Source of the DNA: Flavobacterium sp. 9R
GTDB lineage: Bacteria; Bacteroidota; Bacteroidia; Flavobacteriales; Flavobacteriaceae
Reading direction: 5' to 3'
Length of the DNA stretch: 64,000 nucleotides
NCBI RefSeq assembly: GCF_902506345.1
Contig: NZ_LR733413.1
Coordinates: 2,664,617-2,728,616, forward strand
How positions within the stretch are numbered: position 1 is the stretch's first letter; each line of letters begins with the position of its first letter. The notes beneath the pieces are model-generated. The model made no database searches and was not told the origin of the DNA. It saw only the letters and a list, made by a program, of their open reading frames with translations. Both the position numbers and the translations under genes were made by a program. Shown here one piece after another: positions 45,620 through 52,202 of this stretch.

Positions 45620-46771
45620 ATGGTGATTTCAAACAAACCACTTCGATTTTTAGTAGCAATTTTAGTAGCCTGCCTTCCTTTATTTAGCACTGCAAACCCT
45701 GTGGTTGATAGTACTAAAGTAGAAGTGGTAGCAGAGGGTCATGAAGGAGCTGTAGCGCATGAAGGAGCTCACGCTGAACCAAAAGATGTTAAGACCGAAA
45801 TCAAAGAATTCATCAATCACCACTTATTAGACTCGCATTCTTTTAATTTCAATGCCAATAAAGAAACAGGAGAGCACTACGGTTTTTCATTGCCAATTAT
45901 TCTTTGGGATAATGGTTTGCAAGTATTCTCTTCAGCTGAATTTCACCACGGTCCTGTAGCCGATGTTGCAGAGCACAACGGAAACTTCTACAAATTACAC
46001 CACGAAAAAATTTATAAAACCGATGCTAAAGGTACACTTACTGAAGCTCACGGTCATCCAACAAATGTTCAGCCATTAGATTTGTCAATTACTAAAAGTG
46101 TAGTTGGTATTTTGTTTGTGGCAATTTTAATGTTGGTATTGTTCTCAAGTTTAGCGAAATCATATGCTAAAAATGGAGGAATTGCCAAAGGAGCAGGACG
46201 TTTCTTTGAGCCATTAGTAATCTATGTAAGAGACGAGATTGCTATCCCAAACATTGGTGAGAAAGGGTACAAAAAATACATGAGTTATTTATTGACTATT
46301 TTCTTCTTCATCTTTTTCTTGAACATTTTAGGATTAACTCCATTTGGATTCAATGTAACAGGTAATATTGCGATTACTTTTTCATTAGCTATCTTGACGT
46401 ATTTAATCACAACATTTACCGCTAACAAAAATTATTGGGCACACATTTTCTGGATGCCAGGAGTACCTACCCCAATGAAATTTATCTTAGCGCCTATCGA
46501 ATTATTAGGAACAATCATTAAACCATTTTCATTGATGATACGTTTGTATGCTAACATTTTAGCAGGTCACGTAGTATTGATGAGTATCATTGGATTGATG
46601 TTTATTTTCAAAAGCTGGATTGGAAGTACTTTGTCATTCGGATTGGCATTTGCTCTTTCTATTCTAGAAATATTAGTAGCGTTTCTTCAAGCGTACATCT
46701 TCACTATGTTGTCTGCTCTTTATTTTGGAGCTGGTAACGAAGAACACCACCACGAAGAAGCACACCACTAA
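45620..46771 (+). CDS. atpB: ATP synthase Fo subunit a
   Basis: 383 residues. It has a signal-like N-terminus (RFLVAILVACLPLFSTANP) and an extended His-rich domain (about 25-140), both usual in Bacteroidota AtpB but absent from E. coli. The membrane part (about 150-372) has the essential Arg in SLMIRLYANILAGHVVL (proton-path helix). The C-terminus is EEHHHEEAHH, a metal-binding-like tail. Subunit a forms the two half-channels next to the c-ring. First gene of the operon after the predicted promoter. Confidence 0.94.
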   Translation: MVISNKPLRFLVAILVACLPLFSTANPVVDSTKVEVVAEGHEGAVAHEGAHAEPKDVKTEIKEFINHHLLDSHSFNFNANKETGEHYGFSLPIILWDNGLQVFSSAEFHHGPVADVAEHNGNFYKLHHEKIYKTDAKGTLTEAHGHPTNVQPLDLSITKSVVGILFVAILMLVLFSSLAKSYAKNGGIAKGAGRFFEPLVIYVRDEIAIPNIGEKGYKKYMSYLLTIFFFIFFLNILGLTPFGFNVTGNIAITFSLAILTYLITTFTANKNYWAHIFWMPGVPTPMKFILAPIELLGTIIKPFSLMIRLYANILAGHVVLMSIIGLMFIFKSWIGSTLSFGLAFALSILEILVAFLQAYIFTMLSALYFGAGNEEHHHEEAHH

Positions 46772-46773
46772 AA

Positions 46774-46835
46774 GTTAGAAATTAGAAGTGAGAAGTTAGA
46801 AATTTTCTAATCTCGAATTTCTAACCTCTAACCTC
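46774..46835. repeat. Heptanucleotide array 3, inverted
   Basis: Four units GTTAGAA, ATTAGAA, GTGAGAA, GTTAGAA (46774-46801) are followed after 3 bp by four units of the opposite strand, TTCTAAT, CTCGAAT, TTCTAAC, CTCTAAC (46805-46832). The array can form a long hairpin in the gap between atpB and atpE. Confidence 0.7.
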
Positions 46836-46867
46836 AAATTGAATGTTTAATTTTTAATATATATATT

Positions 46868-47059
46868 ATGCAAATTCCAACTATTGTAGGAGCAGGATTA
46901 ATTGTAATCGGAGCAGGTTTAGGTATTGGTAAAATTGGTGGTTCAGCAATGGACGCTATTGCTCGTCAACCAGAAGCTTCTGGAAAAATCCAAACAGCTA
47001 TGCTTATTGCAGCTGCACTTATTGAAGGTATTGGTTTCGCTGCGTTGTTCGCATCTTAA
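46868..47059 (+). CDS. atpE: ATP synthase Fo subunit c
   Basis: 63 residues, two transmembrane helices joined by the polar loop ARQPEASGK. The Gly-rich GAGLGIGKIG stretch in helix 1 packs the ring. The ion-carrying Glu is E53 in helix 2 (LIEGIGFAAL). The lack of the Gln and Ser ligands of Na+-type rings around this Glu points to a proton-driven enzyme; that is inferred. The start at 46868 is preceded by an array (46774-46835), and a strong hairpin follows the stop. Confidence 0.95.
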   Translation: MQIPTIVGAGLIVIGAGLGIGKIGGSAMDAIARQPEASGKIQTAMLIAAALIEGIGFAALFAS

Positions 47060-47071
47060 TTAAAGACTAAA

Positions 47072-47110
47072 AAAACAATAGTTACAACGGTTGGTTGTGA
47101 CTATTGTTTT
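47072..47110 (+). other. Strong intercistronic hairpin between atpE and atpF
   Basis: A 17-bp stem (47072-47088 and 47094-47110) with one T-G pair and a 5-nt loop (GGTTG). The right arm ends in four T and then A-rich DNA, so it is only a weak terminator. It could be a partial terminator or an RNA-stabilising structure that raises the level of subunit c mRNA relative to the genes after it. Confidence 0.75.
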
Positions 47111-47147
47111 AAAATTAAAACATTAAAATTATATAATAGAGATAAAA

Positions 47148-47648
47148 ATGGATAAGTTAATAAATGATTTTTCGTTTGGTTTGTTTATTTGGCAAATAGT
47201 AATATTTGTTGGATTGATTCTTTTGTTGAAAAAATTTGCATGGAAACCAATTCTTGATGCGGTAAACGAAAGAGAAGAAGGAATCAAAAATGCATTAGAA
47301 TCTGCTGAAAATGCAAAGAAAGAAATGCAAGATTTGCAAGCAGACAACCAACGTATTTTACAAGAAGCGAGATTAGAGCGTGACAGTATGCTTAAAGAAG
47401 CTCGTGAAATGAAAGAAAAAATCGTTGCTGATGCCAAAAATGAAGCACAAGCTCAAGGTCAAAAAATGATCGAGCAAGCGAAAGCGGCAATCGAAAGTGA
47501 AAAAAATGCGGCTATGAATGAGTTGAAATTACAAGTTTCTACTTTGTCATTGAGTATTGCAGAAAAAGTATTAAAAGACGAATTATCTAACAAAGAAGCT
47601 CAAACTAAATTAGTTGAGAAAATGTTAGGAGACGTTAAATTGAACTAA
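47148..47648 (+). CDS. atpF: ATP synthase Fo subunit b
   Basis: 166 residues: an N-terminal membrane helix (about 8-27, FGLFIWQIVIFVGLILLL), then a very long charged helix (about 30-130) with NAKKEMQDLQADNQRILQEA and typical AKNEAQAQGQKMIEQAK repeats, and a C-terminal segment that binds delta. Only one b-type gene is present, so the stator is probably a homodimer. The gap to atpH is only 2 bp. Confidence 0.95.
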   Translation: MDKLINDFSFGLFIWQIVIFVGLILLLKKFAWKPILDAVNEREEGIKNALESAENAKKEMQDLQADNQRILQEARLERDSMLKEAREMKEKIVADAKNEAQAQGQKMIEQAKAAIESEKNAAMNELKLQVSTLSLSIAEKVLKDELSNKEAQTKLVEKMLGDVKLN

Positions 47649-47650
47649 TC

Positions 47651-48184
47651 ATGGCAGGTACAAGAGCAGCAATTCGATATTCGAAAGCAATTCTAGACAT
47701 TGCCAATGCAAAGCAAGTAGCGGATGCAGTGAACAATGACATGAAGTTGATAGGTGATACTATTGCTTCTAATCTAGAATTAAGCACTTTCATTCAAAAC
47801 CCAACATTAAAAGTAGAGGTTAAAGAACAAGCCCTTTTAGAAGTTTTTGCTTCTGCAAATGGTGTAACTAAAAGTTTATTTCATCTATTATTCGAAAACA
47901 AAAGATTCGAAATTCTAGAAGGTATTGCTTCAGAATACACTAAATTATTTGATATCATGAATGGTGTTGAAGTGGCACAAGTTACTACAGCAATTCCTAT
48001 GGATGCTGCTTTAGAAGCTAAAGTGTTGGCTAAAATTGCCACTCTTTCTGATAAAAAGATTCAAATTGAAAATACAATAGACCCTGCTATCATTGGAGGT
48101 TTTATTTTAAGAATAGGTGACAAGCAATACAATGCTTCTGTTGCTAACAAATTGCAAGTTTTAAAAAGAGAATTAAATAACTAG
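47651..48184 (+). CDS. atpH: ATP synthase F1 subunit delta
   Basis: 177 residues of the OSCP/delta family. The N-terminal helical bundle starts RAAIRYSKAILDIANAKQ. The C-terminal domain has IENTIDPAIIGGFILRIGDK (about 146-165), the usual signature. Delta links the peripheral stalk (b subunits) to the top of the alpha/beta hexamer. It begins 2 bp after atpF and is followed by atpA after 38 bp. Confidence 0.95.
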   Translation: MAGTRAAIRYSKAILDIANAKQVADAVNNDMKLIGDTIASNLELSTFIQNPTLKVEVKEQALLEVFASANGVTKSLFHLLFENKRFEILEGIASEYTKLFDIMNGVEVAQVTTAIPMDAALEAKVLAKIATLSDKKIQIENTIDPAIIGGFILRIGDKQYNASVANKLQVLKRELNN

Positions 48185-48222
48185 TTTTATCACACATTTA
48201 AGTGTCTAAATTATAAAGTAAG

Positions 48223-49800
48223 ATGGCGGAAATCAAACCTGCTGAAATTTCAGCAATATTAAAGAAGCAAGTTGAAAGTTTTGAATCTGGTGCTACACTA
48301 GAAGAAGTAGGAACAGTACTTAATGTTGGAGATGGTATTGCTCGTGTTTACGGGCTATCTAATGTTCAATATGGTGAGTTAGTTGAATTTGAAAATGGGT
48401 TAGAAGCAATCGTTTTGAACCTAGAAGAAGACAACGTAGGGGTGGTACTTTTAGGACCATCAACTGGAATCAAAGAAGGTTCTACTGCCAAAAGAACACA
48501 ACGTATTGCTTCTCTTAAAACAGGAGAAGGAATGGTAGGACGTGTAGTAAACACTTTAGGTCAGCCAATTGATGGTAAAGGACCAATCACAGGTGAGTTA
48601 TACGAAATGCCATTAGAAAGAAAAGCTCCTGGAGTTATCTTCCGTCAGCCAGTAACTGAACCATTACAAACAGGTGTAAAAGCAGTTGATGCTATGATTC
48701 CTGTAGGACGTGGACAACGTGAGTTGGTTATTGGTGACCGTCAAACTGGTAAATCAACAGTTTGTATCGATACTATCTTAAATCAAAAAGAATTTTACGA
48801 TGCAGGTCAACCTGTATTCTGTATTTATGTAGCTATTGGTCAAAAAGCTTCTACTGTTGCTGGAATTGCAAAAATGTTAGAAGAAAAAGGAGCAATGGCT
48901 TATACAGTGATTGTTGCAGCTAATGCTTCTGACCCAGCGCCAATGCAAGTATATGCTCCTTTCGCAGGTGCTGCAATTGGTGAATATTTTAGAGATTCAG
49001 GTCGTCCAGCGTTAATCGTTTATGATGACTTATCTAAACAAGCGGTTGCTTACCGTGAGGTATCTCTTTTATTAAGAAGACCTCCAGGACGTGAGGCTTA
49101 CCCAGGTGACGTTTTCTACCTACACTCTCGTTTGCTAGAAAGAGCTTGTAAAGTAATTGCTGATGACTCTATCGCTAAAAATATGAATGATTTACCAGAT
49201 TCATTAAAAGGAATCGTTAAAGGTGGTGGTTCATTAACAGCTTTACCAATTATCGAAACACAAGCGGGTGACGTATCTGCGTATATCCCAACAAACGTAA
49301 TTTCGATTACAGATGGTCAAATTTTCTTGGATGGAGATTTGTTTAACTCTGGGGTTCGTCCAGCGATTAACGTAGGTATCTCTGTATCTCGTGTGGGTGG
49401 TAACGCTCAAATTAAATCAATGAAAAAAGTAGCGGGTACTTTAAAATTAGACCAAGCTCAATTCCGTGAATTGGAAGCGTTTGCTAAATTCGGTTCTGAT
49501 TTGGATGCAGTTACTTTAAACGTAATTGAAAAAGGAAAAAGAAACGTTGAAATCTTGAAACAAGGTTTGAATGATCCTTATACTGTTGAAGACCAGGTAG
49601 CAATTATTTATGCTGGTTCTAAAAACTTGTTGAGAAATGTTCCTGTAAATAAAGTGAAAGAATTCGAAAAAGATTTTATCGAGTACATGAACAATAAAAA
49701 CAGAGCTACTCTTGATGCTCTTAAAGCTGGTAAATTTACAGATGAAATTACAGATGTAATTGAAGCAGCAGCAAAAGAAATTTCAGCAAAATATAACTAA
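48223..49800 (+). CDS. atpA: ATP synthase F1 subunit alpha
   Basis: 525 residues, full length. Walker A is GDRQTGKST (about 169-177). [13 protein letters not shown] and the [20 protein letters not shown] stretch with LYHS-type [11 protein letters not shown] are standard. The arginine finger lies in the [11 protein letters not shown] region (about 383). Alpha subunits are non-catalytic nucleotide-binding partners of beta. The gene for beta (atpD) is not in this window. A heptanucleotide array lies between atpA and atpG. Confidence 0.97.
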   Translation: MAEIKPAEISAILKKQVESFESGATLEEVGTVLNVGDGIARVYGLSNVQYGELVEFENGLEAIVLNLEEDNVGVVLLGPSTGIKEGSTAKRTQRIASLKTGEGMVGRVVNTLGQPIDGKGPITGELYEMPLERKAPGVIFRQPVTEPLQTGVKAVDAMIPVGRGQRELVIGDRQTGKSTVCIDTILNQKEFYDAGQPVFCIYVAIGQKASTVAGIAKMLEEKGAMAYTVIVAANASDPAPMQVYAPFAGAAIGEYFRDSGRPALIVYDDLSKQAVAYREVSLLLRRPPGREAYPGDVFYLHSRLLERACKVIADDSIAKNMNDLPDSLKGIVKGGGSLTALPIIETQAGDVSAYIPTNVISITDGQIFLDGDLFNSGVRPAINVGISVSRVGGNAQIKSMKKVAGTLKLDQAQFRELEAFAKFGSDLDAVTLNVIEKGKRNVEILKQGLNDPYTVEDQVAIIYAGSKNLLRNVPVNKVKEFEKDFIEYMNNKNRATLDALKAGKFTDEITDVIEAAAKEISAKYN

Positions 49801-49802
49801 TC

Positions 49803-49865
49803 TAGTGAATAGTAATTAGTGATTAGTCAATAGCTAGTCACTAATTACTTATTACTATTTACTTA
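49803..49865. repeat. Heptanucleotide array 4, inverted
   Basis: Nine consecutive 7-nt units: TAGTGAA, TAGTAAT, TAGTGAT, TAGTCAA, TAGCTAG, TCACTAA, TTACTTA, TTACTAT, TTACTTA. The last four are roughly the complements of the first four, so the array folds back on itself. It ends 8 bp before the atpG ATG. Confidence 0.7.
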
Positions 49866-49873
49866 AAAATACA

Positions 49874-50734
49874 ATGGCTAATTTAAAGGAAATCCGTAAT
49901 AGAATTGTTTCCATTTCATCTACGATGCAAATTACATCGGCGATGAAAATGGTTTCTGCTGCAAAGTTGAAAAAAGCACAAGATGCCATCACTGCGATGC
50001 GTCCTTATGCTGAAAAACAAACGGAGTTACTACAAAACCTTTCTGCTACCTTAGACGGTGATGTAGGAGGTGAGTATACTACACAAAGAGAAATCAAAAA
50101 AGTGTTATTGGTAGCTATTACTTCTAACCGTGGTTTGTGTGGTGCTTTTAATTCTAACGTAATCAAGGAAGTTAAAGTACGTGCAGACTATTATGCAGGA
50201 AAACAAGTGGATGTTTTTGCTATTGGTAAAAAAGGAAATGACGTTTTGGGTAAAAGTTTTGCAGTAGTTGGTAACGAGAGTAAAGTTTTTGATGCCTTAA
50301 GTTTTGAGAACGTTGCAACAATTGCTGATAATTTAACACAACAATTTATTGCTGGTAATTATGACAGAATTGAATTGGTTTACAACCAATTTAAAAATGC
50401 TGCAACTCAAATCGTTCAAACGGAACAATTTTTACCTTTAGCACCAATTAAAGCTGATAAAGCGGTTACTCCTGGAGATTATATTTTTGAGCCTTCAAAA
50501 GAAGAAATCGTGTTGACTTTGATACCTAAATCATTGAAAACGCAATTATATAAAGGAATTAGAGATTCATTCGCTTCAGAACATGGCGCTCGTATGACTG
50601 CTATGCACAAAGCAACAGACAATGCTACAGAATTACGTGACCAATTGAAGTTAACTTATAACAAAGCCCGTCAAGCTGCAATTACAAGCGAAATCTTAGA
50701 AATCGTTGGTGGAGCAGAAGCTTTGAACGCTTAA
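49874..50734 (+). CDS. atpG: ATP synthase F1 subunit gamma
   Basis: 286 residues. The N-terminal helix is LKEIRNRIVSISSTMQITSAMKMVSAAKL (cited for its ITSAMKMV core). The middle domain has AITSNRGLCGAFNSNV (about 78). The C-terminal helix AMHKATDNATELRDQL and KARQAAITSEILEIVGGAEA are standard. Gamma is the rotating shaft that couples the c-ring to the catalytic sites. It is the last gene of the operon and is followed by a perfect 19-bp terminator. No atpD or atpC follows. Confidence 0.96.
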   Translation: MANLKEIRNRIVSISSTMQITSAMKMVSAAKLKKAQDAITAMRPYAEKQTELLQNLSATLDGDVGGEYTTQREIKKVLLVAITSNRGLCGAFNSNVIKEVKVRADYYAGKQVDVFAIGKKGNDVLGKSFAVVGNESKVFDALSFENVATIADNLTQQFIAGNYDRIELVYNQFKNAATQIVQTEQFLPLAPIKADKAVTPGDYIFEPSKEEIVLTLIPKSLKTQLYKGIRDSFASEHGARMTAMHKATDNATELRDQLKLTYNKARQAAITSEILEIVGGAEALNA

Positions 50735-50751
50735 TCCGTTGTTCTATACAT

Positions 50752-50793
50752 AAAAACAAAAAGAGCCAACAGACGTTGGCTCTTTTTGTTTTT
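50752..50793. terminator. Bidirectional intrinsic terminator after atpG
   Basis: A perfect 19-bp inverted repeat (50752-50770 and 50775-50793) has an AGAC loop, A-rich on the left and T-rich on the right, so it works in both directions. The right arm overlaps the stop codon of the convergent gene at 50792. Confidence 0.93.
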
Positions 50794-51061
50794 AATATTT
50801 CTTATGATTCCACTTTAATACTTGTTGTTTTTGCTTTGGTTTTTCATTTATCGTAACCACCCTTTTTATTGCTAAAATAGAATCCAATTTTTTCTGGTCA
50901 TAAATGACTAACCAAGAATAAGATTTTGATTTTTTATTTTCCCATAGAGAAGTTGCTATTTCTTCTTCTATGATGGGTAAGGCCATCTTTCCTTTTTTTT
51001 GTGAATAAGCTAAAGTAGAAAGTATGGAAAATAGTAGTAAAGAAAGTAATTTTTTATGCAT
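50792..51061 (-). CDS. Small secreted protein, unknown
   Basis: 89 residues. Signal peptide about 1-20 ([20 protein letters not shown]), then a basic mature part with SWLVIYDQKKLDSILAIKRV and a C-terminus rich in Lys and Gln (EKPKQKQQVLKWNHKKY). No Cys, no lipobox. It is at the border between the atp operon and the peptide locus and shares the bidirectional terminator. No family recognised. It may be unrelated to the bacteriocin genes. Confidence 0.6.
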   Translation of the reverse strand: MHKKLLSLLLFSILSTLAYSQKKGKMALPIIEEEIATSLWENKKSKSYSWLVIYDQKKLDSILAIKRVVTINEKPKQKQQVLKWNHKKY

Positions 51062-51209
51062 TGTTAATTTTGGGTTAGTTTGTCTGTACTGTAACTAAAA
51101 TTGTGCCAATGGCTTTTTTTTTAGTTTAAAACCGTAAGAATTAGATTTAAAATTTGGATAATCCATTCGTTTATAATTTTTAGAATAAGAGAAGTCATGT
51201 TTTTTTGGA

Positions 51210-51401
51210 TTATTGTTTCTTCTTTTTGTAAGTATCATAAGTAGCTTTTGCTACTGAAAAGACTAGGATTAAGAGAATATGCTCTAAATCTAAGAGTTTG
51301 TATAGGGTATTTTTTTTATGGTCTCTAAAAATATTTAGTACAATAAAAAAAAAGACAATTAAGAGTATGTTTTGTATCGTTTGAGAGATAAAGTATTTCA
51401 T
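51210..51401 (-). CDS. Small membrane protein, unknown
   Basis: 63 residues with one or two hydrophobic helices (about 8-24, ILLIVFFFIVLNIF, and 38-52, LEHILLILVFSVAKA) and a strongly basic end (TYDTYKKKKQ). This size, charge and place at the end of a peptide transcription unit fit a bacteriocin immunity protein, but no family match is recognised. It lies 99 bp downstream of the membrane-protein gene 51501-51713 on the same strand. Confidence 0.5.
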   Translation of the reverse strand: MKYFISQTIQNILLIVFFFIVLNIFRDHKKNTLYKLLDLEHILLILVFSVAKATYDTYKKKKQ

Positions 51402-51500
51402 TAGATGTATCTTTTAATTTTCAGTAAACTAGTTGTAACTGAAAAGATATACTTTTAAACAATTTTTTAGATTTTAGAATACTGAAGTCTGAATTCATAT

Positions 51501-51713
51501 TTATTGATTGAGTTGTGTCATATCGTTGGTTCTCATTTTTAAATATATCTTTAAAAATACTACGGCAATGAACAATCTATAGCCTCTGTATACCCAAATA
51601 TTTACTGGGAAAGAGAATAATTCGTAAGTGTCTTTGGTTTCAATTAAGGAATAAATGAAGTTTATGGTAAAGGTAATTCCAAAGAAAAAATAGAAGTTTT
51701 TGGGTAGTTTCAT
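51501..51713 (-). CDS. Small membrane protein, paralog A
   Basis: 70 residues with two hydrophobic helices (about 6-22, FYFFFGITFTINFIYS, and 43-58, RLFIAVVFLKIYLKMR). Over about 60 residues it matches the protein encoded at 55578-55781, with NFY-FFGI-FTINFIYS, ETKD-YELFS-PVNIW and YRGYRL shared. Two copies in one locus, each after a peptide gene and on the same strand, suggest an accessory or immunity function for the exported peptides. It starts 3 bp after the stop of the 55-residue peptide gene, so the two are coupled. Confidence 0.68.
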   Translation of the reverse strand: MKLPKNFYFFFGITFTINFIYSLIETKDTYELFSFPVNIWVYRGYRLFIAVVFLKIYLKMRTNDMTQLNQ

Positions 51714-51716
51714 TTG

Positions 51717-51884
51717 TTAGTGATTGTTAGGTAGTGTACCCATTAGTCCAGCCATAAAATTGGCCCAATCAGAAATTATCTCTATTGCCGCTGCAATAAG
51801 CACTAAAAATGCAGTAAAAGTAGGTCCTTTAAGAGTTTTTACTTTTGTGCTATTTAGTTGACCTAAAAATTGTTTTAAATTCAT
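51717..51884 (-). CDS. Short hydrophobic peptide of the second peptide unit
   Basis: 55 residues, read directly from the sequence and too short for a usual ORF cut-off. It starts MNLKQFLGQLNSTKVKTLKG, then a hydrophobic helix (PTFTAFLVLIAAAIEII, about 21-37), SDWANFMAGLMG and LPNNH. It has no double-glycine leader and no Cys. It follows the same operator, promoter and leader as the double-glycine peptide operon, and is coupled to paralog A of the small membrane proteins. It could be a leaderless bacteriocin, a toxin or an accessory peptide. Confidence 0.62.
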   Translation of the reverse strand: MNLKQFLGQLNSTKVKTLKGPTFTAFLVLIAAAIEIISDWANFMAGLMGTLPNNH

Positions 51885-51912
51885 TTTTCATTTTTTTTAA
51901 TCCAGTTTTTTA

Positions 51913-52021
51913 AAAAAAGTTTCTCGAGAACTTTTGTGCTTGGTTTTTGGAGACCATAGCTTTATAAACTCCTTGCTCTGTTTTTTATAGGGTTACACGA
52001 CAGCTGCATCAATCCCTCAGA
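51913..52021 (-). promoter_or_regulatory. Conserved untranslated leader element, copy A
   Basis: The transcript from the promoter at 52077-52108 would carry about 185 nt before the ATG at 51884. Within it, 51949-51997 is identical over 49 bp to 56579-56627 in copy B. Read on the minus strand, the block holds AGGG, then CAGCTGT, then CCCTATAAAAAACAGAGC, then a GGAG...GGTCTCC segment. Possible pairings are AGGG/CCCT and CTGT/ACAG (pseudoknot-like) and GGAG/CTCC. A short terminator-like hairpin follows (stem AAAAGTT/AACTTTT at 51915-51935), then a T run. It looks like a cis-acting attenuator; ligand unknown. Confidence 0.6.
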
Positions 52022-52076
52022 GCAGTAACTATATTTTAATAAATTTTAATAGAAAAAACTTTTGCTTTTCTGAGTT

Positions 52077-52108
52077 CAAAATTAGTCTCACTATTGTAGT
52101 TGTGTAAA
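52077..52108 (-). promoter_or_regulatory. Predicted promoter of the 55-residue peptide unit
   Basis: On the minus strand: TTTA (52105-52108), a 20-bp spacer, then TAATTTTG (52077-52084). The same layout and similar sequence occur at 56728-56759. The operator ends exactly 10 bp upstream of the -33 box in both. Confidence 0.65.
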
Positions 52109-52118
52109 CACTTGTTGT

Positions 52119-52159
52119 CGGAATTCAGGGAATTCGGATAGTAAATTCCTTGAATTCCG
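52119..52159. promoter_or_regulatory. Operator A (degenerate double palindrome)
   Basis: CGGAATTC-AGG-GAATTCGG (52119-52137) and GTAAATTC-CTT-GAATTCCG (52141-52159), with centres 22 bp apart. The outer arms also form a 16-bp inverted repeat with one mismatch. It is a weaker copy of operator B. Confidence 0.7.
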
Positions 52160-52202
52160 AGAACTAAATTTACTTTTTTGAATTTTCATCAAATTTTTAA
52201 GA

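Noticed and set aside
51417..51445. Terminator after the 51501-51713 gene
   Set aside because: TTTTCAGT/ACTGAAAA can pair, but the loop is long and no T run follows on the minus strand.
51900..51960. Upstream ORF starting at ATGGTCTCC in the conserved leaders
   Set aside because: Copies A and B differ by a 1-bp indel that changes the frame, so the encoded peptides are not conserved.
51949..52000. preQ1-I riboswitch (CCCTATAAAAAAC tail)
   Set aside because: The tail resembles the preQ1-I consensus, but the loop length and the lack of queuosine genes do not fit; kept only as an unknown leader.
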